A DNA stretch of 64,000 nucleotides from an uncultured Bacteroides sp. (lineage in GTDB: Bacteria > Bacteroidota > Bacteroidia > Bacteroidales > Bacteroidaceae): contig NZ_OY782186.1 in NCBI RefSeq assembly GCF_963677685.1, forward strand, positions 3,249,184-3,313,183, in the 5' to 3' direction. Shown here piece by piece: positions 8,206 through 16,989 of this stretch (within the stretch, counting starts at the first letter, position 1; each line of letters starts with the position of its first letter). The position numbers and the translations under genes are program-made. The notes below the pieces were generated by a model, which had not been told where the DNA came from, did no database searches, and was given only the letters and a program-made list of their open reading frames with translations.

Positions 8206-8228
8206 CTATAAGGACAGTTCTATCATCT
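8193..8228 (+). terminator. tcdA terminator overlapping the stop codon
   Basis: A perfect 11-bp stem (8193-8203 with 8211-8221) with a 7-base loop includes the first base of the TAA stop. The following sequence is T/C-rich but has no pure T run. Confidence 0.7.
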
Positions 8229-8531
8229 CTTCTATTCTCTTATCTATTTTACCGTTCTTCTCAGCCTTCCTAAAATCTTTATGGATGCAAAATAATTGGC
8301 AGAATGATTTTTTATTCAGTATATATTTATATATTTGCCACTATACATGCCGATTGCACATCTTAAAGATAAATTTGAGTTATGAAAAGATCGTATTTAC
8401 CCTTTAACAAGTTCTCGGAGCAAGCACTGCAAACACTGCACCGATATAGAGCTGTACAATTTAGCCCCACCTCGCTTATGTTTTAATCAATGAGATAGAC
8501 TTTTTCGTTTCACTTAATTAAAACCATAAAT
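8229..8531 (+). other. Leader region of putA with a possible 34-codon ORF
   Basis: No known gene. A -7-like TATATTTG lies at 8330-8337. An ATG at 8382 opens a short frame to 8486 (MKRSYLPFNKFSEQALQTLH..PTSLMF). I do not recognise the peptide, and it has no clear initiation signal. It could be a leader peptide or chance. Confidence 0.3.
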
Positions 8532-11500
8532 ATGAATACTCCCAGTATACAAGAAGTAAAAGATTGGGTATTGCAACTTCATGACCAATGCGAACAAATG
8601 ATGACGGAAGAAGAACGCAAAGAGCAACATAAATATGCTACAATGGTTCAACGTCCGGGTGATAAAGCTTTCTTATCAAAGATGCTCGACGAGTCATCAC
8701 AAATCCATGATAACAAAAAACTCTCAAAACGAATCAACGTTCTTATAGAAAAATATGGTATTCCTGAATTTCTAAATAAACGAGATACTCTCCTATTCAA
8801 AATGTACCATTCCTTTGGACACTATTTTAGCTCCATAGCCATCCCAATCATCAAGAAACGTCTTCGAATGGACACCTCTAAAGTTATTATCAACGAAGAG
8901 CGTCCTAAACTAACCAAACACCTATCTACTCGTTTTCAACAGAAAATAGGTCAAAATGTGAATTTGCTCGGCGAAGTGGTGTTAGGTAATAAAGAAGCCG
9001 ACCATCGCTATTTTCATTACCTGGAAGCACTTGAGTCACCGGATATTAACTACATATCCGTCAAGATATCAGGTATTTACGCACAGACGCATGCACTGAA
9101 TTATAAGGAGAGCTTTCCGGAACTCCTCATGCGCATGTCTGCTCTATATCAAAAAGCCATCGACTTTCCTTATATTGATGAAGAAGGAGTTAAAAAGCCT
9201 AAATTTATCAACCTGGATATGGAAGAGTACAAAGACACCCACTTTACTATGCGCCTCTTCAAAGCGGTGCTTAGCAGACCGGAATTTAAAAATTATTCGG
9301 CAGGTATTGTTATTCAGGCCTACTTGCCCGACGCTTATGATTTCCAAACGGAACTTTTGGAATTTGCGAAAGAAAGAGTTGCCCAAGGAGGAGCTCCTAT
9401 CAAGATGCGCCTTGTAAAAGGATGCAATCTAGAGATGGAAAGTGTCATCTCTTCACTCAAAGGGTGGCCTAACCCCATTCGTTCTTCTAAAGTAGAGGTT
9501 GATGCCAACTATTTGCTCATCTTAGAGAGAGCGCTTCTTCCGGAAAATGCTTCATGTTTACACATCGGAGTAGCTTCGCATAACCTTTTCACCATTTCTT
9601 ACGCTTATCTGCTTAGCCAAAAGTATGATTCTACTCCTTACATGACTTTTGAAATGCTCGAAGGCATGGCCAACCATCTTTGGCGGGCACAATCCAGTTT
9701 AGGCAACCGCGTCATCCTCTACACTCCTGTAGTTAAAAACGAACATTTTCTCAATGCAGTATCTTATTTGGTTAGACGTCTGGACGAAAATACCGGACCG
9801 GAAAATTTCCTTTCCTACTCATTCAACCTGAAGCCGGGAAGTAAAAACTGGAGTTTTTTGGAAAAACAGTTTGAAGAAGCCTATCAACTAAAAGATCACC
9901 TAACTCACATCCCTACCCGTACACAAGATCGCAACAAAGATTATGCTCCTGTTGCTCCAGCTGACAAGTTCGCCAATGAACCGGATACGGATTTCGACTT
10001 ACCTCAAAATCAACAATGGGTTGAATCCATCTTCTCTGAATGGAAGAAAAAGAAAGAAGAAGAGTCCACTCTGATCCCCCTACAGATAGGAGCAGAAACA
10101 GTTGTTACAAAGAATAAGCATAGCTATTATGATCGTTGCCAAAACGACGAAGTGAAAATTTGCGAAATGTCGCAAGCAGACGTAGAAGAAATAAAACAAA
10201 TCATAACCATTGCTGAAAAAGATCCAAGTGGTTGGAGGCAAACAAGCTTATCTGAACGACATAAAATAATGTATGACGCAGCCAACCACTTAGGTGAAAT
10301 GCGAGGTGACTTAATAGGATGTATGTGTGCCGTGACAGGAAAAACGGTGACCGAAGGCGACGTTGAAGTTTCTGAAGGCATTGACTACGCACGTTTCTAC
10401 ACTACAGCCATGCAAGAGTTTGATGCATTGAGCAACATCAATATTACTCCCAAAGGTACTGTACTCGTTATTTCTCCATGGAATTTCCCTTGTGCCATTC
10501 CTATTGGTGGCATTGTAGCCGCATTAGCCGGTGGCAATACGGTTATTTTAAAGCCTGCCACAGTAGCAGCCCCCGTAGCATGGATATTTGCAGAAGCCTT
10601 TTGGAAAGCAGGCGTACCCAAAGAAGCACTTCAAGTAGTAATAACAACCAGAGAAGCACTTAAAGTACTCACTACAGCCCCTGAAATAAAGCATATCATT
10701 CTTACCGGTGGAACAGAAACAGCTCAAAGCATTACACGAGTTAATCCATCCACTCCATTATCAGCTGAAACAGGAGGTAAAAATGCCATGATACTCACAG
10801 CTTCAGGTGACAAAGATCATGCGATTATAAATACTGTTGCTTCTGCTTTCGGCAATGCCGGACAAAAATGCTCCGCTTGCTCACTGTTATTGGTCGAGCG
10901 TTCAGTATACGAAGATCCTTGTTTCAAAAGCAAACTCTTAGATGCCGCCACTAGTATGAAAGTAGGCAGCGTATGGAATAGCGGAAATGTAGTGGGGCCT
11001 ATGATTACAAACAACAATGAGAAATTATTGAAAGCCCTCAGCCTTGATCCAGGTGAAAAATGGTTAGTTGCTCCTCACTTCCTCGACGAAAAAAAATATC
11101 TGCTTGCACCCTGCATTAAATGGGACGTAAAGCCCGATAGTTATTCGTTCCAAACAGAGCTCTTTGGACCTATGCTAAGTGTAGCGTGCATCGATAGTCT
11201 GGAAGAAGGAATCAAGTTAGTTAACAGTCTCGATTACGGATTAACTTCCGGTCTGCAAAGTCTGGATGAAGAAGAGCAAGAGTATTGGAAAACCCACATA
11301 GAAGCAGGTAACCTCTACATCAACCGCAGCATCACCGGTGCCATCGTTAACCGTCAACCTTTTGGAGGCATGAAACTCTCTGCTTTTGGAGGTGGTCTGA
11401 AAGCCGGAGGTCCCAACTATTGTACCTCTTTTGTGCATATCAGCGATAAAGATGAAAATAGTGCAGACAATTACGAAGAAACTTATCTTAAAGAGTTTTC

Positions 11501-11972
11501 CCAGCCCAGAGATATCAACCAACTCTATGGAGAGCAAAATCTGTTTCGCTACATTCCGGTCAGGAAAATAGCCTTAAGACTTTTCCCAGAAGATAATATT
11601 GAAGATGCATTCCTTATTCAGAAAGCAGCGAAAATATGCAAGAGCAACTTAGTTATCAGTTTTCCTGTAGGAGACAAACGCATTCTACAATTAGAAAAAG
11701 CAGGAGCTTCAGTGATAGAAGAGTCTTTAGAGAGCTTCCTCGCAAACATGCATACATTTGAGCGCATACGTACATGCTCTCCTGATATCCCTATAGAGAT
11801 GTATCGCAAGGCAGCAGAAACCAATAAATACATCGATACAACCAAACCTGTAAAAGAGGGACGCGTAGAACTGATACATTATTTCAAGGAACAAAGCATC
11901 TCCTTTGAATACCACCGTTATGGCAGTATTACCGAAACACCTTCTTGTGAAATAGAATGCACCAACAATTAA
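8532..11972 (+). CDS. putA: Bifunctional proline dehydrogenase / glutamate-semialdehyde dehydrogenase
   Basis: Oxidises proline to glutamate in two steps: FAD-dependent proline dehydrogenase, then NAD-dependent L-glutamate gamma-semialdehyde dehydrogenase. The 1146-residue product has a PRODH barrel at about residues 130-440 (MRLVKGCNLEME, CLHIGVASHN, FEMLEGMANHLWRAQ). An ALDH domain follows at about 545-990, with VISPWNFPCAIPIGG, the general base Glu near 745 (AETGGKN) and the catalytic Cys near 780 (GNAGQKCSACS). A C-terminal extension of about 150 residues follows. There is no N-terminal ribbon-helix-helix domain, so unlike E. coli PutA it should not be its own repressor. This long form is usual in Bacteroides. 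Confidence 0.95.
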   Translation: MNTPSIQEVKDWVLQLHDQCEQMMTEEERKEQHKYATMVQRPGDKAFLSKMLDESSQIHDNKKLSKRINVLIEKYGIPEFLNKRDTLLFKMYHSFGHYFSSIAIPIIKKRLRMDTSKVIINEERPKLTKHLSTRFQQKIGQNVNLLGEVVLGNKEADHRYFHYLEALESPDINYISVKISGIYAQTHALNYKESFPELLMRMSALYQKAIDFPYIDEEGVKKPKFINLDMEEYKDTHFTMRLFKAVLSRPEFKNYSAGIVIQAYLPDAYDFQTELLEFAKERVAQGGAPIKMRLVKGCNLEMESVISSLKGWPNPIRSSKVEVDANYLLILERALLPENASCLHIGVASHNLFTISYAYLLSQKYDSTPYMTFEMLEGMANHLWRAQSSLGNRVILYTPVVKNEHFLNAVSYLVRRLDENTGPENFLSYSFNLKPGSKNWSFLEKQFEEAYQLKDHLTHIPTRTQDRNKDYAPVAPADKFANEPDTDFDLPQNQQWVESIFSEWKKKKEEESTLIPLQIGAETVVTKNKHSYYDRCQNDEVKICEMSQADVEEIKQIITIAEKDPSGWRQTSLSERHKIMYDAANHLGEMRGDLIGCMCAVTGKTVTEGDVEVSEGIDYARFYTTAMQEFDALSNINITPKGTVLVISPWNFPCAIPIGGIVAALAGGNTVILKPATVAAPVAWIFAEAFWKAGVPKEALQVVITTREALKVLTTAPEIKHIILTGGTETAQSITRVNPSTPLSAETGGKNAMILTASGDKDHAIINTVASAFGNAGQKCSACSLLLVERSVYEDPCFKSKLLDAATSMKVGSVWNSGNVVGPMITNNNEKLLKALSLDPGEKWLVAPHFLDEKKYLLAPCIKWDVKPDSYSFQTELFGPMLSVACIDSLEEGIKLVNSLDYGLTSGLQSLDEEEQEYWKTHIEAGNLYINRSITGAIVNRQPFGGMKLSAFGGGLKAGGPNYCTSFVHISDKDENSADNYEETYLKEFSQPRDINQLYGEQNLFRYIPVRKIALRLFPEDNIEDAFLIQKAAKICKSNLVISFPVGDKRILQLEKAGASVIEESLESFLANMHTFERIRTCSPDIPIEMYRKAAETNKYIDTTKPVKEGRVELIHYFKEQSISFEYHRYGSITETPSCEIECTNN

Positions 11973-11988
11973 TCAAAGACAAATAGAA

Positions 11989-12399
11989 ATGAGTTTTCAA
12001 ATAGAGCTTACTTTAGCCCCGCGCAAGCGGGGCTTTCACCTGATAACAGAAGAAATTATCCGTCAACTGGCACCATTACCCAACATCGGATTACTTCATC
12101 TTTTCATCAAGCACACTTCAGCCGCACTGACTATCAATGAAAATGCCGATCCTGATGTACGCAGCGATATGGAAGCCATCTTCAGCCGCCTCGTTCGCGA
12201 GCGAGAACCCTACTATGCCCATACATTAGAAGGAGCTGATGATATGCCGGCACACGCCAAAGCGTCTATCATTGGTAACAGTATCACACTTCCCATCACC
12301 AACGGACGTATCAATCTTGGCATCTGGCAAGGCATCTATCTCTGCGAATTTCGAAACCATGGAGGCAGTAGAAAGATTGTTGCCACTATTATAGAATAA
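11989..12399 (+). CDS. YjbQ/UPF0047 family protein
   Basis: 136 residues, the usual size. It carries the family signature HLFIKHTSAALTINENADPD followed by R-D-ME, then HAKASIIG and a terminal LCEFR...R link. Some members have thiamine-phosphate synthase activity in vitro, but the physiological role is unsettled. It starts 16 bases after the putA stop, so it is probably translated from the same transcript. Its stop is 8 bases from the end of a convergent gene, with no room for a classical terminator. Confidence 0.9.
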   Translation: MSFQIELTLAPRKRGFHLITEEIIRQLAPLPNIGLLHLFIKHTSAALTINENADPDVRSDMEAIFSRLVREREPYYAHTLEGADDMPAHAKASIIGNSITLPITNGRINLGIWQGIYLCEFRNHGGSRKIVATIIE

Positions 12400-12407
12400 A
12401 GAAAGAG

Positions 12408-13172
12408 TTATTTTTTTCTCTTTACCGGCATGGAACGGAAAAATTCGATCATCGCAGAGTCGTTGCCAATCACCAGACCTTCGGGATGGAACTGCACTCC
12501 CATCACCGGATATTTGTCCGATTCAAAAGCCTCTATCACGCCATCTGATCCTCGAGCTGTCACCCTGAACCCCGCAGCAAGATCCTTGACTGCCTGATGA
12601 TGGAAGCTATTCACCTGCAATGAATCCTGCCCACTGACACGAGCCAAATAAGAGTGAGGTTCCACATAAACAACGTGCGTAGGTATCGCTTTCGGCACAC
12701 TCTGTCGATGCGCTACCTTTTTTATTTGATATTCCGAAGGTAAGTCCTGATAGAGCGTTCCACCGAAATACACATTGATGGCCTGCATTCCACGACAAAT
12801 ACCGAGAAGAGGTATATGCTCTTTCATGGCCAACTTGATAACAGCCATATCAAAAGAATCACGAGGCAGATTCACTTTTCCAAGCTTAGGAGAAGGCATC
12901 TCATGATAACGTGCCGGAGCAATATCTTCACCACCAGGTAAAATCACAGCGTCTAGCCTACCAATAATCTCCTCCAACCGTTTTTCATCCTGCATAAAAG
13001 GAATAACGATTGGAATATTCCCAACCTTCAAGATCGCATCAATATAAGCACGTGGCACAGTAGTCTGCCCATTGTTATAAGTATCGGCAATACCAATTAA
13101 GTGACTCTCCTGAGCATAGATATTCATCAAGCCGACGAACATAAAGCTCAATAGTAACATTCTTTTTTTCAT
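12408..13172 (-). CDS. Exported class I glutamine amidotransferase-like hydrolase
   Basis: 254 residues of the gamma-glutamyl-gamma-aminobutyrate hydrolase (PuuD/peptidase C26) family. The catalytic triad is visible: Cys126 in LLGICRGMQ, and His229 and Glu231 in QFHPEG; HHQAVKDL is also typical. The family is usually cytoplasmic, but this one starts with a signal peptide (MKKRMLLLSFMFVGLMNIYAQ), so it is probably periplasmic. It may cleave gamma-glutamyl compounds. An upstream alternative start would not give a signal peptide. It converges on the YjbQ gene. Confidence 0.88.
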   Translation of the reverse strand: MKKRMLLLSFMFVGLMNIYAQESHLIGIADTYNNGQTTVPRAYIDAILKVGNIPIVIPFMQDEKRLEEIIGRLDAVILPGGEDIAPARYHEMPSPKLGKVNLPRDSFDMAVIKLAMKEHIPLLGICRGMQAINVYFGGTLYQDLPSEYQIKKVAHRQSVPKAIPTHVVYVEPHSYLARVSGQDSLQVNSFHHQAVKDLAAGFRVTARGSDGVIEAFESDKYPVMGVQFHPEGLVIGNDSAMIEFFRSMPVKRKK

Positions 13173-13743
13173 CTCTATTTAAATATAAGTTTATAGTCGT
13201 TTCCTTGGAAGCTAGGTTAATACAATGAAACAGCCAATTCCTCTGCATTGTTCTTTCCAAGTAAATTGATTCTTTACAAAGAAAGCAAGAATGCGATGCA
13301 ATCTTCTCTCAAAAAATAATCTTACGTAATTGCAACCGAACCTTATCCCCTTTCAATCTGCACGTATTCATTAAGAGATATTTGCCCTGTAATTAAGCAA
13401 TTTCTCAAAGAAAAGTAAGCATTTTCATTGAGAAAAATATGCCATCCTAGAGTTGAGGTCTGTCCGTCATGCAGATGTGTGACGGACAGACTTCAACTGT
13501 AGGATTTAGGTCACTCAGCTGAATGCCTTAATATGCTTCATATAAACAATGCTTGAGATATTCAATAAGTTAGAATAACCCAAGCACAAACAATGCGTAA
13601 AGAACGTAGTGATTAAAAACCTCCTTTTAGCTTTATCAATTAAAAGTTTAAACCAAACAAATTGCTCTGACTACAAAAACATTCATTTTCTGTATCAGGG
13701 CAGTAAATTATCTTTTAGACGAATTGATTATAAAATACAATGC
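13173..13743. other. 571-bp gene-poor spacer at the edge of the accessory island
   Basis: I see no credible gene on either strand. The only clear structures are the hairpin at 13451-13498 and a smaller inverted repeat (TTTCTCAA at 13401-13408, TTGAGAAA at 13428-13435). The base composition is more AT-rich than the flanking core genes. Confidence 0.6.
13451..13498. repeat. Long GC-richer hairpin
   Basis: Arms 13451-13469 and 13480-13498 pair over 19 positions with one G-T pair and a 10-base loop. It stands isolated in an AT-rich spacer more than 240 bases from any stop codon and lacks a T run, so it is not an obvious terminator. Confidence 0.8.
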
Positions 13744-14206
13744 TTATTCATAATACCAATATCCAGGAGTATTTATCGTATCAAATACATTAAAATGACC
13801 AACTACTCGAACATAAGAAATGGCTACGCCCGGAATATTATCTATCCTGTATTTAAAAGTTGTATCCATTACCTTTTTCCCAGAGAAAAACTGATCATCT
13901 AATGTTATTAATCTTATTCCAACCTTTATACTATCTTCATTCTTTTTTTTTGCTAAGATTGGCAACTTCCATTCCCCATACATCTCCAATAGCGTCTTCA
14001 TCTCCCTTCATGTAATTAACCAAATAAGGACCTTTAAACAGCAGACTATCATTGACCCATAATTTTATATAATCTTTTTTATTTCTTTCATTGGATAATG
14101 ATAAATTTACTAGTATAAAAAATGAATCTTTCTCGGGCTTCATATTTGCCCTGGAACAACAGGATAGAAATATACCACTTAACAATAGAAATACAAGTTT
14201 TTTCAT
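13744..14206 (-). pseudogene. Lipoprotein gene with frameshift in an A9 tract
   Basis: The 5' part encodes a lipoprotein signal (MKKLVFLLLSGIFLSCCS, lipobox LSCC) and continues to ..GMEVANLSKKKE, then stops. The next frame continues KKKNEDSIKVGIRLITLDDQ to GYWYYE at 13744. The two join exactly if one A is removed from the run of nine A on the coding strand (T 13943-13951), giving one 153-residue protein. Either this is a slippage-switchable gene, a young pseudogene, or a sequencing error in the homopolymer. It is the last gene of the minus-strand accessory cluster. No family recognised. Confidence 0.8.
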
Positions 14207-14214
14207 TTTATCAA

Positions 14215-15071
14215 TTATTTTGCGGGTACACTTTTCTTAGTATTCCTCACTCTTCCTGCTTTTTGCTTCAATTTGGGTAAAGACTTCATATCAGAAGTAT
14301 ATTCATATCGCACAATCTTAACATGGTCTATTCCTTTTGAAGATAACTCTGATACTTTATCTCTATAAATAAGCCGTAAGGTTGGCAAAGTCTGTAATAC
14401 CTGAAGGGAGTAGTCATATACATCCCTTGTCTCTTTATACTTATACAAGATATCAGTTCCCAAAAAGATACGCGTTCCGAAATCCAAATGAAATCGTTCT
14501 CCTGGTTGTATAGCCAAATTATCAACATCAAAAAAATTCATTAAAGAGAAAAAGTACGTTCTACTTACATACCCTTTCCCATTATAAGAGAATTCTATAG
14601 AGAAAGTTGATGTTGAAGGATACAAATAGAAAACGCTATCTGTCGTATTAATTACACTAAAGTATAAAGAAACTACAGGGCCATCAAAATTCGTCAGATT
14701 ATAAAATAAGGGATCATGATGATAAATCACTTTTGAAACTTTTACGGTATCAAGATTCAGAACTTGCGCCTGAGCAACAATTCCTATCACAAGAAACAAC
14801 GAAACGATATGTTCATAATAACATGAATAAAACGGCATTTCACCTTTTTCATCATCAAATCCATATAAGCTTAGAAAATCTGCAAATGTATCAGGAAATT
14901 CTTTAAAAAAACAAAACAATTATGCTTGCTATAAGCCTCCTTTAATAAATCAGCCTTAATCTCCATACGATTTTTAATAGGATTTACGACCTTATCAGAT
15001 TTATGATTAGCACAACCATTGCAAGAAAAAAGAGAAAGACTAATACATAATGTAAGAAATAACATTTTCAT
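14215..15071 (-). pseudogene. Damaged copy of the two-gene exported-protein cassette
   Basis: This is a broken duplicate of the genes at 17677-18276 and 17013-17603. It starts as the lipoprotein (SLFSCNGCANHKSDKVVNPI..) but loses one T near 14902-14904 relative to the intact copy, which turns FLKEFPDTF into FLKNFLIHLQIF and stops. The original frame then runs on to YEHI and is joined to VSLFLVIG of the second gene: the segment matching 17591-18014 is missing. The tail of the second gene is complete and even ends five residues later than in the intact copy (NTKKSVPAK). A 234-codon open frame (to 14919) is a fusion without a genuine start. Confidence 0.88.
14230..15045 (-). repeat. Direct repeat, deleted copy
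   Basis: This segment matches 16990-18255 closely, apart from the missing block equal to 17591-18014 and a 1-base gap. The second-gene parts differ at about 6 of 175 amino acids. Similarity stops inside the signal peptide of the lipoprotein gene. Confidence 0.8.
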
Positions 15072-15361
15072 CTTTATTGCGGTATTTTATTATTAATAAT
15101 GTTTTCACATTCCTAGCCCCTATGTTTTTAATAAACCTCCTCAATTCTTTAAATTTAATAGTGCTACCTCCTACAAGAATATTTCCCGCATATACATATG
15201 GGCAAAGGGTTTGAGAGGGAAAATGCCGATTGTTGATAACTTTTTTGGAAAGCGGGGTTTTGAAAGTGGAAATATGAGCGAACACCCACCCCCTAAAAAA
15301 TTCCATAGCTTATTAGGGGATTTTTAAAGTCATCGTCCTTGTATCGTGGAACGGCAATACT
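15072..15361. other. Spacer without a recognised gene
   Basis: An 88-codon open frame on the minus strand (15040-15306) overlaps the start of the damaged cassette, has no signal peptide and resembles nothing I know. The stretch holds a DnaA-box-like TGTTGATAA at 15231-15239, alone and not part of a cluster. Confidence 0.5.
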
Positions 15362-15395
15362 AAAAAATAGCCCCGCCAGTTTCCTGTGCAGGGCT
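15362..15395 (-). terminator. Rho-independent terminator of the RHS tip/immunity pair
   Basis: On the minus strand an 8-bp stem (15388-15395 with 15369-15376, one G-T pair) encloses a bulged A and a further 3-bp stem capped by GAAA. A T6 run follows at 15362-15367. It begins 8 bases past the stop of the MORN-like gene. Confidence 0.88.
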
Positions 15396-15402
15396 GTTCA
15401 GT

Positions 15403-15936
15403 CTATTTAAACATTTTCGTCTTCGTCAATGCTCCTGTGTCAGTGTAATACTTCCATTCGCCATATTCAAAAGCGGTATCACTTTCAGGGTCATCTTCCC
15501 ATAACAAAATCCCTTCTGATGCTTTTATACCATTTGGATGGTAAATGACACAATAACACTGAAATGGAGGAATACCCTGTGCTCGGTTTTCAACAGAAAA
15601 TTTCTTGTCATTTTTCTTAAAATCTTTTTGTATCATTATTAAATGCCCGAAATCTCCGAAATAATACCAAGTACCACTTATCGTATCGTTTTTATATTCT
15701 CCAAAATAACTAAGCTCACCTTTTGGGATACTGAATGATTTATACAAACCATTTTTCTTCCCATTTTGGTAGTATATTTCAGTTCGCCAAGACTTATTTG
15801 TATCTTCTTTCCACAAACCTGTCTTTTGCCCTTTTTCGTTCAACTGATTGATTCTTTCAGCGTATCCTTTTTGAGCAGACATATTTATATTGAGGATAAA
15901 ACATAATATTGTAACAACATATAATTTCTCTTTCAT
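15403..15936 (-). CDS. Exported MORN-like protein, candidate immunity protein
   Basis: 177 residues from the ATG at 15936 (an in-frame ATG at 15948 adds four residues). It has a signal peptide (MKEKLYVVTILCFILNINMSAQ) and then repeated N-G-x-x-x-G/WxYY units (YYQNGKKNGLYKSF, FGEYKNDTISGTWYYFGDFG, YHPNGIKASEG, YGEWKYYTDTGALTKTKMF), as in MORN and YwqK-type proteins. YwqK-like proteins are annotated as antitoxins elsewhere. It starts 51 bases after the RHS C-terminal gene and ends in a terminator, so the two form a unit. An exported partner fits a toxin that acts in the periplasm. The immunity role is inferred. Confidence 0.75.
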   Translation of the reverse strand: MKEKLYVVTILCFILNINMSAQKGYAERINQLNEKGQKTGLWKEDTNKSWRTEIYYQNGKKNGLYKSFSIPKGELSYFGEYKNDTISGTWYYFGDFGHLIMIQKDFKKNDKKFSVENRAQGIPPFQCYCVIYHPNGIKASEGILLWEDDPESDTAFEYGEWKYYTDTGALTKTKMFK

Positions 15937-15986
15937 AATCATTACCATTTAAAAGGACTAAAAAAACTGCTTCGTGTTCCGTTTAA

Positions 15987-16857
15987 CTAAAAGTTAAATG
16001 CTGGTAGTCGCGTTGCATTTACAGGAGTTGCCAAGCTGCGAGAAACTGTTACACTTACTGTATTTGCTCGTTGAGTATCGGTATTGAAATTACCTATAAA
16101 ATTTGACCAATTATTCCTGTCTATCAACAAACAACCTTGTGAAACAGCACTACCTGAGCGTGTTAACCCTGTTAAGTTATTTAATCCGGGCTTATGTATG
16201 TTAATGCCTTCGGCATAAGTACGTGTGGGATGAGCAGGATTTGCTTGCCCTAATTCTATTGTTTGCGAGGCAGCACCTTCATCACGCATTTTTAAGGCAG
16301 TATAACTACCCTTGTGTAATCCAACAGTTGCGTGATAAATCTCTTCTGGAACGGTTGCGTAATCATCGCTTGACGGATTTGTATTTGCGTCAAATGTTGT
16401 TGTCGTCCCGTCAGCCAAATATACCGTTGCTGTTGAAGACCCCATATTGTACTTGCTTGAAGCATCGAAAGTAGCATTATTCGAAAAGAAAATCGCCTGT
16501 GAATATAAACCCGACAAAAGATTCCCATCTGTATCATAAGATTGGTCTTCTGGTATCCATTCGTAGCCATTATATGTACGATTGCCATCGTGGTCTTCGT
16601 CATAGGTTAGTCTCCACGCTCTCCCATCGGGGTCTATGTAAAGGATGGGGTTGTTAGCACAATATACATACAGACTAATTCCATAATATTTCTCTGCTAG
16701 TGGATCCACCGTCATAAACCGACCCAATGCCGCATCATAATGCCTTGCTCCGTAATCATACCAAGTTAAACCTTTCGTTATATCCAGCTCTTTGCCGTTA
16801 TATTTGTAAGGTTGTATGCTATTTATATTAGCAAATACGTCACCAGACAGTCACCAA
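15987..16857 (-). pseudogene. Orphan RHS C-terminal tip with YkuD-like toxin domain
   Basis: Only the end of an RHS protein is present. In frame from 16857: LSGDVFANINSIQPYKYNGK, then the core signature YDYGARHYDAALGRFMTVDP, YVYCANNPILYIDPDGR, then a variable tip of about 210 residues. An in-frame TGA precedes it at about 16858, so the large RHS shell is missing; the ATG at 16727 would give 246 residues. The tip has INIHKPGLNN (His178) and SQGC (196-199, counted from that ATG) followed by LLIDRNNWSNF. This matches the His...SxGC pattern of YkuD-fold L,D-transpeptidases and of peptidoglycan-targeting effectors. It may be an orphan tip kept for recombination. Confidence 0.8.
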
Positions 16858-16947
16858 AGGTTGTCTTGCTCGGTAAAATTAAATAATTATACTAAAATAG
16901 GAATAATACTTTGTATGTTTTTTATAATCAGTTCTGAAAAATCACAT

Positions 16948-16979
16948 AAAAAAAAGAAAAGCTCCGCACTTAGCGGAGC
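16948..16979 (-). terminator. Rho-independent terminator of the intact cassette
   Basis: A 7-bp GC-rich stem (16973-16979 with 16961-16967) with a 5-base loop is followed on the minus strand by TTTTCTTTTTTTT. It lies 34 bases past the stop at 17013. Confidence 0.9.
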
Positions 16980-16989
16980 AATTGCTTTA

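Noticed and set aside
8382-8486. 34-codon leader peptide for putA
   Set aside because: No clear initiation signal and no Pro-rich run that would suit attenuation; kept only as a low-confidence note.
15231-15239. DnaA-box-like TGTTGATAA as a replication origin
   Set aside because: A single mismatched box, with no cluster, no AT-unwinding array and no dnaA or dnaN nearby.
15040-15306. 88-codon gene between the RHS unit and the damaged cassette
   Set aside because: It overlaps the start of the lipoprotein remnant, lacks a signal or recognisable domain and looks like chance.
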